Shown piece after piece: positions 26,394-35,212 of a stretch of DNA of 64,000 nt. Origin of the DNA: Planctobacterium sp965279005 (GTDB taxonomy: Bacteria; Pseudomonadota; Gammaproteobacteria; Enterobacterales; Alteromonadaceae); assembly GCA_965279005.1 (NCBI GenBank), contig CBDIHK010000028.1, positions 124,001 through 188,000 of the forward strand, read 5' to 3'. The notes under the pieces are model-generated. The model made no database searches and was not told the DNA's origin. It saw nothing but the letters and a program-made list of their open reading frames with translations. Both the position numbers and the translations under genes were made by a program. Position 1 is the first letter of the stretch, and each line of letters starts with the position of its first letter.

Positions 26394-27083
26394 TTAACGG
26401 AATAATTCGCGGCTTTTTAACGGTTTGTTACCTAGCAGGGGCTGGAATGCCTGGCGGCTTATTTTTTTTGCTGCCTGCAAGGACTCAGCATGCCAGTTTC
26501 CGCAGGAAACATCCAATAGCACCCTGCCCTTGTAAGTAAACTGCCCCATGGGTGCCGGGTTGCTAACAAAGCCATATTCTGGCTGGAAATGATAGCCCAG
26601 GTCCGGCTCTAGCTCCAAACCATTGTCGGCAGAGCAAGTGAAATCAATGCCAAAGCCCAATACCTGTAACAACTTAAATTCAAAATCCCGTAACACCGGC
26701 TCCAATGCCAAGTTTTGGGACAACTTTGCAATTGCGTTGCGATAATAAACGCAGAGATCAGGCAAAGGTTCCTCCAAGGGCAACAAACGCATCAAAAGCT
26801 CATTGATGTAAAGGCCGCTATATAGGTGTTTTCCCTGTAATACATAGCCCAACCCGTCATGTTCTAAAGACTGGCTAGTTTTGAGTTCATTGTTCCCCGA
26901 CAGCTGCACCGACATCGGAATAAATGCTTGGCTCAACGCTTTGTGCTTGTTGGTTTTGGACTTGATACCACGGGCAACAAAGCTTACTTTTCCTGCCTCT
27001 TCCGACAAGGCGGTAATGATGGCGCTAGTTTCACGATAGGCTTTAGCGTGCAAAACAAAAATATGATGAAGCTGGCGTTGCAT
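26394..27083 (-). CDS. recO: DNA repair protein RecO
   Basis: RecO anneals DNA and loads RecA with RecR in the RecF pathway. The 229-residue protein has the N-terminal OB-fold (HHIFVLHAKAYRETSAIITALSEEAGKVSFVARG), the linker QAFIPMSVQLSGNNELKT, SGLYINELLMRLLPLEEPLPDLCVYY and the C-terminal helical domain with LRDFEFKLLQVLGFGIDFTCSAD. The genes that often precede it (lepB, rnc, era) are absent; instead a small unknown gene lies 12 bp upstream. Confidence 0.94.
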   Translation of the reverse strand: MQRQLHHIFVLHAKAYRETSAIITALSEEAGKVSFVARGIKSKTNKHKALSQAFIPMSVQLSGNNELKTSQSLEHDGLGYVLQGKHLYSGLYINELLMRLLPLEEPLPDLCVYYRNAIAKLSQNLALEPVLRDFEFKLLQVLGFGIDFTCSADNGLELEPDLGYHFQPEYGFVSNPAPMGQFTYKGRVLLDVSCGNWHAESLQAAKKISRQAFQPLLGNKPLKSRELFR

Positions 27084-27095
27084 GCGGGTTTGCGT

Positions 27096-27371
27096 CTAAG
27101 ATGCCCTAATACGGACAACCTTCATCACTTCAAACTCAATACCCGCCACTAATTCAATTCCAGGATAATAAGTTAGGTTTACCCGAGCCCCTTTTAAAGA
27201 ACGGTAGTGTTTTTTGCGTTTGAACTTAAACGGCACATCAACACCTTCCAGCATCAAAGTATGTAATATCCAGTCCCCATCCTCCCGCTGCATATGCGAG
27301 GCCACTTTCATATCCTCGGAGTGGACAAGTTTTTGGTGCTGCTCAACCAGCTTTTTTACCTGCTTTTGCAA
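27096..27371 (-). CDS. small conserved-looking protein, unknown
   Basis: A 91-residue soluble, basic protein (many Lys and Arg) without signal peptide or membrane helix. An N-terminal helix (KQVKKLVEQHQKLVHSEDM) is followed by a mainly beta region ending in GIEFEVMKVVRIRAS. It is packed between the DUF302 gene (6 bp upstream) and recO (12 bp downstream), so it is very likely translated. I do not recognise a named family. Confidence 0.65.
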   Translation of the reverse strand: MQKQVKKLVEQHQKLVHSEDMKVASHMQREDGDWILHTLMLEGVDVPFKFKRKKHYRSLKGARVNLTYYPGIELVAGIEFEVMKVVRIRAS

Positions 27372-27377
27372 TGGTGG

Positions 27378-27851
27378 TTACCGTGTTTTGGAGGCTGCAG
27401 CGGCAAAGTTGGCAAGGGCGCCGGACACTTTTGACAATATGGGGTAACACGCTGCTTGCTCAGAAATTCCATGCCGCTTGGCTAGGTACATAGGATCATT
27501 ATATGCCAATGCAACTTGCCCACTGCTATCCTGCCAAACCAACATTTTTTGTGGTAAATCAATGGCTATACTGGGTTGGCACAACATCAGTGGCGAGCCA
27601 ATCTTAGGGTTGCCGAATACCAGCACCTGGGTGGGCCGCATCTCAATTCCCGCTATACCAGCGCCTTGGGCGTGGTCTATTCGGGCGAAAACTGTCATGC
27701 CTTTGGCTGCCAACGCAGATTCTAGCTTGTCCATGGTTTCTGCCACTGAGTGTTGGCTCGGCACAATTACCATGCCTTCACCAACATCGGCAAGTACCTG
27801 GTTTGCAACGGCGAGAAAAAGCAAAAATACAACCGATATCCGAGTTTTCAT
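27378..27851 (-). CDS. secreted DUF302 domain protein
   Basis: A 157-residue protein with a signal peptide (about 1-21, ending VLAD) and a DUF302 domain: SVAETMDKLESALAAKGMTVFARIDHAQGA, then EMRPTQVLVFGNPKIGSPLMLCQPSIAIDLPQKMLVW and VALAYNDPMYLAKRHG. DUF302 proteins are small alpha-beta proteins of unknown biochemistry, often periplasmic. It follows recJ by 11 bp on the same strand. Confidence 0.88.
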   Translation of the reverse strand: MKTRISVVFLLFLAVANQVLADVGEGMVIVPSQHSVAETMDKLESALAAKGMTVFARIDHAQGAGIAGIEMRPTQVLVFGNPKIGSPLMLCQPSIAIDLPQKMLVWQDSSGQVALAYNDPMYLAKRHGISEQAACYPILSKVSGALANFAAAASKTR

Positions 27852-27862
27852 AGCTATTCCTG

Positions 27863-29578
27863 TTAGTGGGTCGCTGCCAGTGCGTCCACAATCAACTGCA
27901 CGCTGCGGCGACCCCGAAATTCGTTAACGTCCAATTTATAAACCAATTGGACCTTGGATGCATCCTGGTTAGGCCAATGTTCAAGATCCACATTAAAGGC
28001 GATTGCGTCCAACAACTTGCCATCATTTGTGCGCAGCACCATTTTTAGGTGCTTAGCCCCAACAATGCGTTGTTGCTCCAAATTAAATTCGCCATCAAAT
28101 TGCGGTTCGGGAAAGCCTTGTCCAAAAGGGCCTGCTTGGCGCAACAGTTCGGCGAATTGCAACTCAAGTTCTGCTCCCCCTAACTCGCCATCGGTCAACC
28201 ATTGCGACTGCATTAATTCCGGAGCTAGCATTTCTTGGCACAAATCGGCAAATATATGTGCAAATTGTTGGAAATCGGATTCCGCGATGGTCAAGCCCGC
28301 TGCTGCCGCATGGCCACCATACTTTAATAGTAGACCGGGATAACGCAGGTTCATTTCTTCCAGTAGGTCTTTTAGATGCAAACCAGCAATCGCCCTTCCC
28401 GATCCTTTTAACAAACTGCCATCCTGGCGCGCAAACGCGAAGGTAGGACGGTGGTGTTTGTCTTTTACCCTGCCAGCTAAAATCCCTACAATGCCTTGGT
28501 GCCAATCTGGTTTGTACAAGGCAATGCCCGCGGGAAGCTCACCAGCAAGGTTTGTTTCAGCAAGGGCTATGACTGCATCCTGCTGCATATCGGCCTCAAT
28601 TTCCCGTCGCTCTTTATTTAGTTGTTCCAACTGCTGTGCCAATGCCGCCGCAACCGCTTCATTTTCCGCTAATAAACATTGGATCCCGATACTCATATCT
28701 TGCAGCCGGCCGGCGGCATTCAACCTAGGCCCGACCACAAAGCCCATATCGGAAGCTTGTATTTCAGATAGGGTTTTATTGGCTAGCATAGCGCGTATTC
28801 CAGGACGGCACCGGCCGCTGCGGATCCGCTGCAAACCTTGGTAAACCAATACCCTATTGTTGTGATCCAACGGTACAACGTCTGCCACCGTGCCTAAGGC
28901 GACCAAATCCAAAAAATCCGCGATATTGGGCTTGGGGACACCAGCATGTTCGAACCAGTTGTCCTGCTCCAACCTCGCCCGTAATGCCAACAACAAATAG
29001 AACGCAACACCGACACCGGCCAGGTGCTTTGATGGAAACGCACAGGTTTGCAAGTTGGGATTAACAATGGCCGTTGCCGCCGGAAGTTTTTCCGGAGGTA
29101 AATGATGGTCAGTAATCACCACTTGCATGCCAAATTCATTGGCGCGTTCGACACCAGCGTGGCTACTGATACCATTGTCTACCGTAACAATAACGTCGGC
29201 ATGTTGCTGCTTTACCAGCTCAACAATCTCCGGGCTAAGGCCGTATCCGTATTCGAATCGGTTTGGCACAATATAGCCCACATTCTGAAATCCAAACTTA
29301 GGCAGCGCCAACAGCATTAACGCCGTGCTAGTGGCGCCATCCGCATCAAAATCCCCCACAACCATCACTTTTTTGTTGCTATCCCGGGCAGACAATAAAC
29401 AGTCAATAGCTGTATTGATACCGTCTAGGTGGGAATAGTGCAGCAGGTTGGCAGCGCCATGCTGCAATTGCGTGGCATCAGTAATGCCTCTGTTGGCGTA
29501 AATTTGTGCAATTTTGGGGTGTAGGCTGGTCATTAGCAGCGGCTGCTTTGCTTGCCGCCGTTTAATGTTCAGTGACAT
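27863..29578 (-). CDS. recJ: single-stranded-DNA-specific exonuclease RecJ
   Basis: RecJ degrades single-stranded DNA 5' to 3' in repair and recombination. The 571 residues include the DHH-family motifs VVGDFDADGATSTALMLLAL, IVTVDNGISSHAGV, VVITDHHLPPEKLP and VALGTVADVVPL, the DHHA1 motif GRAIAGLHLKDLL with GGHAAAAGLTI, and a C-terminal OB-fold. An ATG three codons upstream at 29587 is also possible; the chosen one has GGA at proper spacing. The order xerD-dsbC-recJ is the one known from E. coli. Confidence 0.96.
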   Translation of the reverse strand: MSLNIKRRQAKQPLLMTSLHPKIAQIYANRGITDATQLQHGAANLLHYSHLDGINTAIDCLLSARDSNKKVMVVGDFDADGATSTALMLLALPKFGFQNVGYIVPNRFEYGYGLSPEIVELVKQQHADVIVTVDNGISSHAGVERANEFGMQVVITDHHLPPEKLPAATAIVNPNLQTCAFPSKHLAGVGVAFYLLLALRARLEQDNWFEHAGVPKPNIADFLDLVALGTVADVVPLDHNNRVLVYQGLQRIRSGRCRPGIRAMLANKTLSEIQASDMGFVVGPRLNAAGRLQDMSIGIQCLLAENEAVAAALAQQLEQLNKERREIEADMQQDAVIALAETNLAGELPAGIALYKPDWHQGIVGILAGRVKDKHHRPTFAFARQDGSLLKGSGRAIAGLHLKDLLEEMNLRYPGLLLKYGGHAAAAGLTIAESDFQQFAHIFADLCQEMLAPELMQSQWLTDGELGGAELELQFAELLRQAGPFGQGFPEPQFDGEFNLEQQRIVGAKHLKMVLRTNDGKLLDAIAFNVDLEHWPNQDASKVQLVYKLDVNEFRGRRSVQLIVDALAATH

Positions 29579-29676
29579 TGAAGCCATTCCATCAGTTGTT
29601 GCTTTTTGGGAAAGCCAGAAGACTAAGAAAGGACGGCGGCACCCTAATTGAGATAGGATGCCTACCAGGCGTTTTA

Positions 29677-30399
29677 TTAACTGCTTGTGCCCAAAGCTGT
29701 GGCTAGCCTTTCTGCTGGCTGGTAACCAGGGATCATGGAACCATCTTCTAAAACAATAGCAGGTGTACCGGTCACGCCTACTTGCTGACCAAACATATAC
29801 TGTTCTTCAACTTTAGTCTCACAAGTAGCCGCCACAACTTCACCGCCAGCTTTTGCATTAGTCATTGCTGTTTGCTGGTCTTTCGCGCACCAAATTGACA
29901 CCAAATCGTCAAATGAACGGCTACCTATGCCACCACGTGGGAATGCAAGGTAACGTACAGTGATGCCCAAATCGTTGTAGGATGCAATTTCGCTGTGCAA
30001 TTTACGGCAATACCCGCAGGTAATATCAGTGAAAATCGACACCACATGTTTTTCATTTGCCGCTTTAAACTCAATCATGTGAGGTAAGAAGGCTTCGACA
30101 CCCTCCTTGCGTACAGAGTACATCGCTTCTTCTGTGACATTGCGCATTCCATCGTCCATGTCATAGACGCGGCCATGCACCAGGTATTTGCCATCGGCAC
30201 TGGTGTAAAACAAGCCGCGGTCAGTCATCACTTGAATCAAACCTGGAACAGGTGAGTCCGCAACAGCTATTGCTTTCATACCTAGCAAAGATTCGATCTT
30301 TGCGGCAACATCAACGGTTTCTTCTTGTTGCGCTTGGGACGGGGCTACGGCAACCAAAACCAGAGCCAAAAATGCCGAAAGGCGGATGTGAAACTTCAT
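29677..30399 (-). CDS. dsbC: thiol:disulfide interchange protein DsbC
   Basis: DsbC is a periplasmic dimeric disulfide isomerase kept reduced by DsbD. The 240-residue preprotein has a signal peptide ending SQAQ, an N-terminal dimerisation domain (about 28-85) and a thioredoxin fold with the active site FTDITCGYCRKLHSEI and the cis-Pro loop GVTGTPAIVLEDG. A second Cys pair (IWCAKD and AATCET) matches the structural disulfide of the family. It lies between xerD and recJ. Confidence 0.96.
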   Translation of the reverse strand: MKFHIRLSAFLALVLVAVAPSQAQQEETVDVAAKIESLLGMKAIAVADSPVPGLIQVMTDRGLFYTSADGKYLVHGRVYDMDDGMRNVTEEAMYSVRKEGVEAFLPHMIEFKAANEKHVVSIFTDITCGYCRKLHSEIASYNDLGITVRYLAFPRGGIGSRSFDDLVSIWCAKDQQTAMTNAKAGGEVVAATCETKVEEQYMFGQQVGVTGTPAIVLEDGSMIPGYQPAERLATALGTSS

Positions 30400-30504
30400 A
30401 CTTTATCCATTTTTGTATCAACTAGGGTTATAGACCCGAGTTTGACTAAATAATTGCGTCGTTCGACTGATAATTTTGGATTCTATAGCAGTTGCGGTTT
30501 AATT

Positions 30505-31449
30505 TCAGCCCCTTGGATGATGCTCTGCCACTAAATTTTGTAAACGCTCAGTAGCAACATGGGTATAGATTTGGGTCGTAGAAAGGTCACTGTGCCCCAA
30601 TAGCATCTGCACAACACGCAAATCTGCGCCGTGGTTTAGCAAATGGGTGGCAAAGGCGTGCCGCAACGTGTGTGGTGATAATTCGGCCTTAATCCCCGCT
30701 TGTTTCGCATAAAACTTGATCCGGTGCCAAAAGGTTTGCCTGGTCATTTGCTTACCGCGGCTGCTAGGAAATAAAACGTCACTTTCATTGCGCAACATGC
30801 TGCCACGGCCTTGGCGTAAAAACAGCCCAATCCAATAGCCTGCCTCCTCACCAATTGGCACCAGGCGCTCTTTATTGCCTTTCCCGGTTACCCTGACAAC
30901 ACCTTGCTGCAAGCTAATCTGGTTCATCTGCATTGAGATCAATTCTGTCACCCTCAGCCCGGTGGCATAAAGTAACTCCAACATGGCCTTGTCCCTTAAT
31001 TGTACTGGATCTGAATCCGCTTCGGGGGCGCTCAGTAGTTTTTCGACTTCCTGCTCACTCAAGGTTTTTGGCAATGATTTAGGCAGTTTCGGATTTTGAA
31101 TCAGTGAAATTGGATCGTCTTCCCGCACTCCCTGCTCTTGCAAGAAGTAAAGATACGCGCGCAAGCTACTCAAAAACCTTGCTGTACTGCGTTCAGCCAG
31201 CCCCATATCATAACGATGGCTGAGATACTGGTGAATTTGATATTGGTCAACCTGTTCTAGATCGAACTTTCCTTCATCACAGGTGTGTTCCATGAAGGCA
31301 ACTAACTTAGTCAAATCAGTCCGGTAGGCTGATAATGTGTTCTTGCTGAGCCCTTTTTCAATAAGCAAAGAATCAATAAACTGAGCGAGTTTGGTGCTGT
31401 TCGCTACTGATATATGATTTGATAACTTCACGGCATCCAAGTTCGCCAT
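30505..31449 (-). CDS. xerD: site-specific tyrosine recombinase XerD
   Basis: XerD works with XerC at dif to resolve chromosome dimers. The start at 31449 (MANLDAVKL) has GGAG at -9 and gives 314 residues. A longer frame to 31506 would add 19 hydrophobic residues not typical of the family. The core-binding domain (about 22-110) has SKNTLSAYRTDL. The catalytic residues are Arg in LYATGLRVTELI, Lys in VTGKGNKERLVPI, HxxR in LSPHTLRHAFATHLLNHGAD, His in LLGHSDLSTTQIY and the terminal Tyr. Confidence 0.95.
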   Translation of the reverse strand: MANLDAVKLSNHISVANSTKLAQFIDSLLIEKGLSKNTLSAYRTDLTKLVAFMEHTCDEGKFDLEQVDQYQIHQYLSHRYDMGLAERSTARFLSSLRAYLYFLQEQGVREDDPISLIQNPKLPKSLPKTLSEQEVEKLLSAPEADSDPVQLRDKAMLELLYATGLRVTELISMQMNQISLQQGVVRVTGKGNKERLVPIGEEAGYWIGLFLRQGRGSMLRNESDVLFPSSRGKQMTRQTFWHRIKFYAKQAGIKAELSPHTLRHAFATHLLNHGADLRVVQMLLGHSDLSTTQIYTHVATERLQNLVAEHHPRG

Positions 31450-31712
31450 TGATATCTCCATTCCCTTAAGTGGAAGCAAAACAATAAATAGGCTTCCACA
31501 CCACACTATAAGAAGTGTCGAGTTGCATTAGCAGTCCGTGCAATTGATTTCACATATTTTGCGTCACGGGTGATTATGGCAGAATTTGAACAAATTAATT
31601 AGGACAAATGTTCCAATCTCGTAAATTTTTTTGTCAGGGGTTAAAAATTGCTTGCAAAATAACCAGCTTTGCTAAAATAGCAGTTCATAACATCACGTTG
31701 GAACACTAACAC

Positions 31713-32048
31713 ATGGATCTCGGCAAGTTTTGTTTAAGTCTGACCGTAAAGGACATTGAGGAATCAAAATCCTTTTACGAAAAACTGGGGTTTACCTGCG
31801 TACCAGGTTGTGGATCGGTTGCGGACAGATGGTTAATCATGCAAAACAATGCCAATATGATCGGCCTATTCCAGGGAATGTTCAATGAGAACATCCTGAC
31901 CTTTAACCCAGAAGATGTCCGCGATATCCAAAATAGACTAAAAAAAGATGGCGTTACACTAGACAAAGAAGCTATGGGAGAAAGCGGTCCCGCCCACATC
32001 ATGCTGCGGGATCCCGATGGCAACGTCATCATGTTGGATCAGTATTAA
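31713..32048 (+). CDS. VOC family (glyoxalase/dioxygenase-like) protein
   Basis: A 111-residue single-unit vicinal-oxygen-chelate protein. It starts LGKFCLSLTVKDIEESKSFYEKLGFTCV and ends AHIMLRDPDGNVIMLDQ, the expected beta-alpha-beta-beta-beta halves with a metal-ligand Glu or Asp pattern. Function unknown. It is inserted between divergent xerD and fldB, which are direct neighbours in E. coli. The last base of its TAA stop is the first base of the adjacent inverted-repeat element. Confidence 0.88.
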   Translation: MDLGKFCLSLTVKDIEESKSFYEKLGFTCVPGCGSVADRWLIMQNNANMIGLFQGMFNENILTFNPEDVRDIQNRLKKDGVTLDKEAMGESGPAHIMLRDPDGNVIMLDQY

Positions 32049-32311
32049 TACCGATTCCATTAAGTATTTGTTCACTCAGCGCTGCCTCAGGGACTCAAGT
32101 TCAAGGCGCACGAATGAAGTAATACTGGTGGTCTTGCGAACTTCGTGCAACGAAGAAATTGTGTGCCTGAGTAGCGTCTTCGATGGGTTTGAAAAGGGTT
32201 TATACTGTGTTAAATGTTCTTGATTTAGACCCACTAGACCTTTGAACATTTGCCTTGTCTAAACCCTTTTCAATTCCCACTGAGTGAACAAATACTTAAT
32301 GGAATCGGTAT
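32048..32311. mobile_element. MITE-like element with 32-bp terminal inverted repeats
   Basis: A 264-bp non-coding segment bounded by perfect 32-bp inverted repeats (32048-32079 and 32280-32311; inner core ATTCCATTAAGTATTTGTTC). Internal palindromes include GCACGAA/TTCGTGC (32109 and 32143) and AAATGTTC/GAACATTT (32212 and 32244). The inverted repeats can be trimmed so that each end is flanked by TA, which would suit an IS630/mariner-type target, but this is inference. No transposase ORF is inside, and a 68-codon frame across it is not protein-like. It abuts the VOC stop codon. Confidence 0.85.
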
Positions 32312-32426
32312 AACACTTACTAATAGCTGCTGCTATTTTATAATCCGGCCAATTCGGCTAGAATCGCGCACCACTTGAATAAAGGTTGGATGTTTCTAAC
32401 CTTGATGCCTTTATATATTGTGTTGT

Positions 32427-32966
32427 ATGCCTATTAAAGCTTCTGAATTAAAAACGGCCATATTCTATGGTTCGACGACTTGCTACACCGAAATGGCGGC
32501 TGAAAAAATTGCTGATGCGATTGGTTTATCGCACGATCACCTATACAACATTAAAGATGTTTCCCTAAAAGACTGCGAAGCCTTTGATTTTGTTATTTTT
32601 GGTATTTCCACCTGGGACTTTGGTGAAATCCAAGAAGACTGGGAATCTATTTGGTCTGACATAGCTAACGTAGACCTTTCAGGTAAAGTGATCGCATTGT
32701 TCGGATTAGGTGACCAAATTGGCTATAGCGAATGGTTCCAAGATGCTCTGGGCATGTTGCACGATGAAGTAGTTAAGCAAGAATGTGAGGTCATTGGTTA
32801 CTGGCCGAACCAAGGTTACGATTTCATTGCCTCCAAGGCCCTAGTCGCTGACGACGAGTTTTTCGTCGGCCTAAGCCTAGATGATGAAAACCAATACGAC
32901 GATACCGAGCAGCGCATAAATACCTGGGTTACACAATTAAAGGAAGAGCTAACTAGCTTGGCTTAA
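32427..32966 (+). CDS. fldB: flavodoxin FldB
   Basis: A 179-residue long-chain flavodoxin, an FMN-binding electron carrier. The phosphate loop is FYGSTTCYTEMAAEKIADAI. ISTWDFGEIQEDWESIW and FGLGDQIGYSEWFQDALGML are the FMN-contact loops, and GYDFIASKALVADDEFFVGLSLDDENQ is the long-chain insertion. The ATG at 32427 is chosen over a TTG three codons upstream. Position divergent from xerD-dsbC-recJ identifies it as FldB rather than FldA. Confidence 0.93.
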   Translation: MPIKASELKTAIFYGSTTCYTEMAAEKIADAIGLSHDHLYNIKDVSLKDCEAFDFVIFGISTWDFGEIQEDWESIWSDIANVDLSGKVIALFGLGDQIGYSEWFQDALGMLHDEVVKQECEVIGYWPNQGYDFIASKALVADDEFFVGLSLDDENQYDDTEQRINTWVTQLKEELTSLA

Positions 32967-32993
32967 TAGTCAAGCTTGCAATCCGGGCACTGG

Positions 32994-33011
32994 CTGTTTG
33001 ATAACAGCCTC
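32994..33011 (+). terminator. hairpin after fldB
   Basis: GGCTGTT-TGAT-AACAGCC, a 7-bp stem with a 4-nt loop, followed by TCTTCTG, 27 bp after the fldB stop. The T-run is poor, so termination strength is uncertain. Confidence 0.55.
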
Positions 33012-33131
33012 TTCTGCACAAAATCTACATAAATCACCAAAAATCACTTAATTTGACCGTCCGTCATTTATTCACTCCTTAGTTCTTGTGTTTTTGTCAT
33101 CCTGTCACCGTGAACAAACAAGGAGGCAACG

Positions 33132-33350
33132 ATGAAAACACAAATTTTAAATTGGGCGAGCACAATAGTACGCATTTTGCTGCTGCTGACCGCAGCCAAT
33201 TATTTGTTCCTCCTAATCGAACCAAGCCCATGGCCGGCCAATTTGCAATCTAGCCTGTCGATGTTGCCTTGGTTCTGTGCCCTGGCAATGTTGCTGTTAT
33301 TGGCAACCAGCCCTGGCGATAAACGCAACCAAGAGGAAACGCCACTATGA
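33132..33350 (+). CDS. small two-helix membrane protein heading the export operon
   Basis: A 72-residue protein with two hydrophobic segments (about 10-29 and 42-60) separated by a short proline-containing loop, and a charged C-terminus. AAGGAGG lies 8 bp before the ATG, a near-perfect ribosome site. Its stop overlaps the start of the Yip1-domain gene (ATGA), which places it as first gene of the operon to 39056. No family recognised. Confidence 0.7.
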   Translation: MKTQILNWASTIVRILLLLTAANYLFLLIEPSPWPANLQSSLSMLPWFCALAMLLLLATSPGDKRNQEETPL

Positions 33351-34039
33351 CAACAATGAAACTGAGCAATGCGTTGCTGGACGTCTATGTTGCACCAGCA
33401 AGCTTATTTGATGCTATCAAACAAGGTACCCGCCCACTCATTCCGCTGCTGCTGATGCTTGCCATTAGCTTCGTTGGGGTGGTGTATTTCTATTCCAATA
33501 TGAGCACTGAATGGATTGTGGAGCAGCAAATGCTGCAAGCTGGCGATATGAGCCCGGCTGAAGAGGAAAGAATTCGGGCCTATTTCGCTGAGTCGGCAGG
33601 TTATATAGGCTGGATCGGCGCTGTTACCCAGCTTGTAGCGACCCTTATTATAACCGCTGTGTTTGCGCTGTACTTCCGTATTGTCGGACACAAGGCCGAA
33701 GACTTCACCTATGGCAACTGGTTTGGTTTTACCGTTTGGACGCAAATGCCTACAGTAATTTTGATGTTGGGCTTCTTTGCCATCTTGTTTACCGCCAGCA
33801 CGCCAGACTTACCCATCATGACCCTTGGCTATGCCTCTTTAAACCAGCTAGCGCTTGGCCTGTCGCCTGGCGACGCGTTTTACAACTGGGCCGAAGCGCT
33901 AAACTTGTTTTTCCTGTGGAGTATTGTTTTATCCGCTGTTGGCTTACAGCGCTGGGTAGGGATGAACATGGCAAAAGCCGCTTTTTTTGCCGCACTTCCC
34001 TACCTGCTCGTTTTTGGCATCTGGGCAGCAATGGTTTAA
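33347..34039 (+). CDS. Yip1-domain membrane protein
   Basis: A 230-residue protein with five predicted membrane helices. YVAPASLFDAIKQGTRPLIPLLLMLAISF, the YFRIVGHKAEDFTYGNWFGFTVWTQMP segment and a helix-rich C-terminus match the bacterial Yip1/YIF1 (PF04893) family. Bacterial members are uncharacterised and often lie next to ABC transporters or RND adaptors, as here. It is coupled to the preceding small protein and is 24 bp from the adaptor gene. Confidence 0.82.
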   Translation: MTTMKLSNALLDVYVAPASLFDAIKQGTRPLIPLLLMLAISFVGVVYFYSNMSTEWIVEQQMLQAGDMSPAEEERIRAYFAESAGYIGWIGAVTQLVATLIITAVFALYFRIVGHKAEDFTYGNWFGFTVWTQMPTVILMLGFFAILFTASTPDLPIMTLGYASLNQLALGLSPGDAFYNWAEALNLFFLWSIVLSAVGLQRWVGMNMAKAAFFAALPYLLVFGIWAAMV

Positions 34040-34063
34040 GCAAGTTTATTTGGAGGCCAAAAA

Positions 34064-35212
34064 ATGAAAAAAGGGCTTATTTTATTCGCTATCTTTGCCG
34101 CCATGGCGGCGTTGGTCGCATGGAAGCGCATCGACGCTGGGCATAGCAGCGTGCAGGTTAACGTAGCACAAGTATCCCAAGGCGTGCTGTCTGATACTGT
34201 CTTGGCTTCCGGCAACTTTGTATTTAACGAGCAAATCAAGATCCGCCCCGAGGTGTCGGGGCGGGTTGAGACGGTACTGGTTGAAGAAGGTGACTTCGTC
34301 AATAAAGGCCAGCTATTGCTGCAGCTTGATCCAGTAGCGTTTGAAGCAGAAGTAGAACGGGTCTCTGCACAGGTAGCCAATCAAAGCATAGAGATACTGC
34401 GGCAGCAGGAACGCCTTGCCAACTTAAAACGTCAGCTTGCCCGTAATGAAAGGTTATTGGCTGACGGCTTGGTCCAGCAAGAAACGGTTGACGACCTGCA
34501 AAGCCTGGTAGATATCGCTGAGATTGATGTCAAAGCGGCACAAACCGGATTACAGCAAGCCCAAGCATCCTTGAGCTTTGCCAAAGACCAATTGGCAAAA
34601 ACCGCCTTTATAGCTCCTATGGACGGTTTGATTTCTTCATTAGACATCAAAGAAGGGGAAACAGTTATCGCCGGTACCACCAATATCATTGGCTCAGACT
34701 TGATGACCATCGCCGATCCCAGCGCCATCTTGGCAGAACTGAGGGTTGACGAGGCAGATATAGCCAATATCCAGCTGCAGCAAGGCGTGGAAATTTACGC
34801 AGCGGCTTACCCCAAGCAACCTTTTGACGGCAAGGTAGTTAAAATCGGCACCTCAGCAAAACAGCTAGGCAATACCCCTGGATTGTCTTTCAATGTCAAA
34901 GTGCTGATCGCTAGTAGTGACTTGCCGCTTTTTCCTGGCATGAGCTGTCGCGCGGAGATAATTACTGCCACCGGCGAACAAACCAATAATATCCCTATCG
35001 CGGCAGTGCGCTACCAAGACGAGCAAGCCTATGTCTGGCTAGTCAAAGATGGCAAAAGTGTTAAGCAAAACGTGACCCTTGGCATGGCCACCGACACCGA
35101 ACAAGCGGTCACCAGCGGTATCGCCCCAGGCGACTCAATCATTGTTGGTCCAGCCCGCACTATCAGCCGCCTACAGCAAAACGATAACGTCGCGTTTGGG
35201 GAGCAAAGCTAA
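34064..35212 (+). CDS. periplasmic adaptor (membrane fusion) protein of a MacAB-type exporter
   Basis: A 382-residue membrane-fusion protein with an N-terminal membrane anchor (about 3-20), a lipoyl half-domain (IRPEVSGRVETVLVEEGDFVNKGQLLLQLDP), a long alpha-helical hairpin coiled coil (about 95-175) and the second lipoyl half (KTAFIAPMDGLISSLDIKEGETV). It ends in beta-barrel and membrane-proximal domains. It resembles MacA and should link the inner-membrane ABC permease to a TolC-type outer channel. No channel gene is in the window. GGAGG lies before the ATG. Confidence 0.92.
   Translation: MKKGLILFAIFAAMAALVAWKRIDAGHSSVQVNVAQVSQGVLSDTVLASGNFVFNEQIKIRPEVSGRVETVLVEEGDFVNKGQLLLQLDPVAFEAEVERVSAQVANQSIEILRQQERLANLKRQLARNERLLADGLVQQETVDDLQSLVDIAEIDVKAAQTGLQQAQASLSFAKDQLAKTAFIAPMDGLISSLDIKEGETVIAGTTNIIGSDLMTIADPSAILAELRVDEADIANIQLQQGVEIYAAAYPKQPFDGKVVKIGTSAKQLGNTPGLSFNVKVLIASSDLPLFPGMSCRAEIITATGEQTNNIPIAAVRYQDEQAYVWLVKDGKSVKQNVTLGMATDTEQAVTSGIAPGDSIIVGPARTISRLQQNDNVAFGEQS

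Noticed and set aside
32017..32223. 68-codon frame inside the MITE-like element
   Set aside because: It overlaps the VOC gene 3' end and the terminal repeat, has no ribosome site, and its composition is not protein-like.
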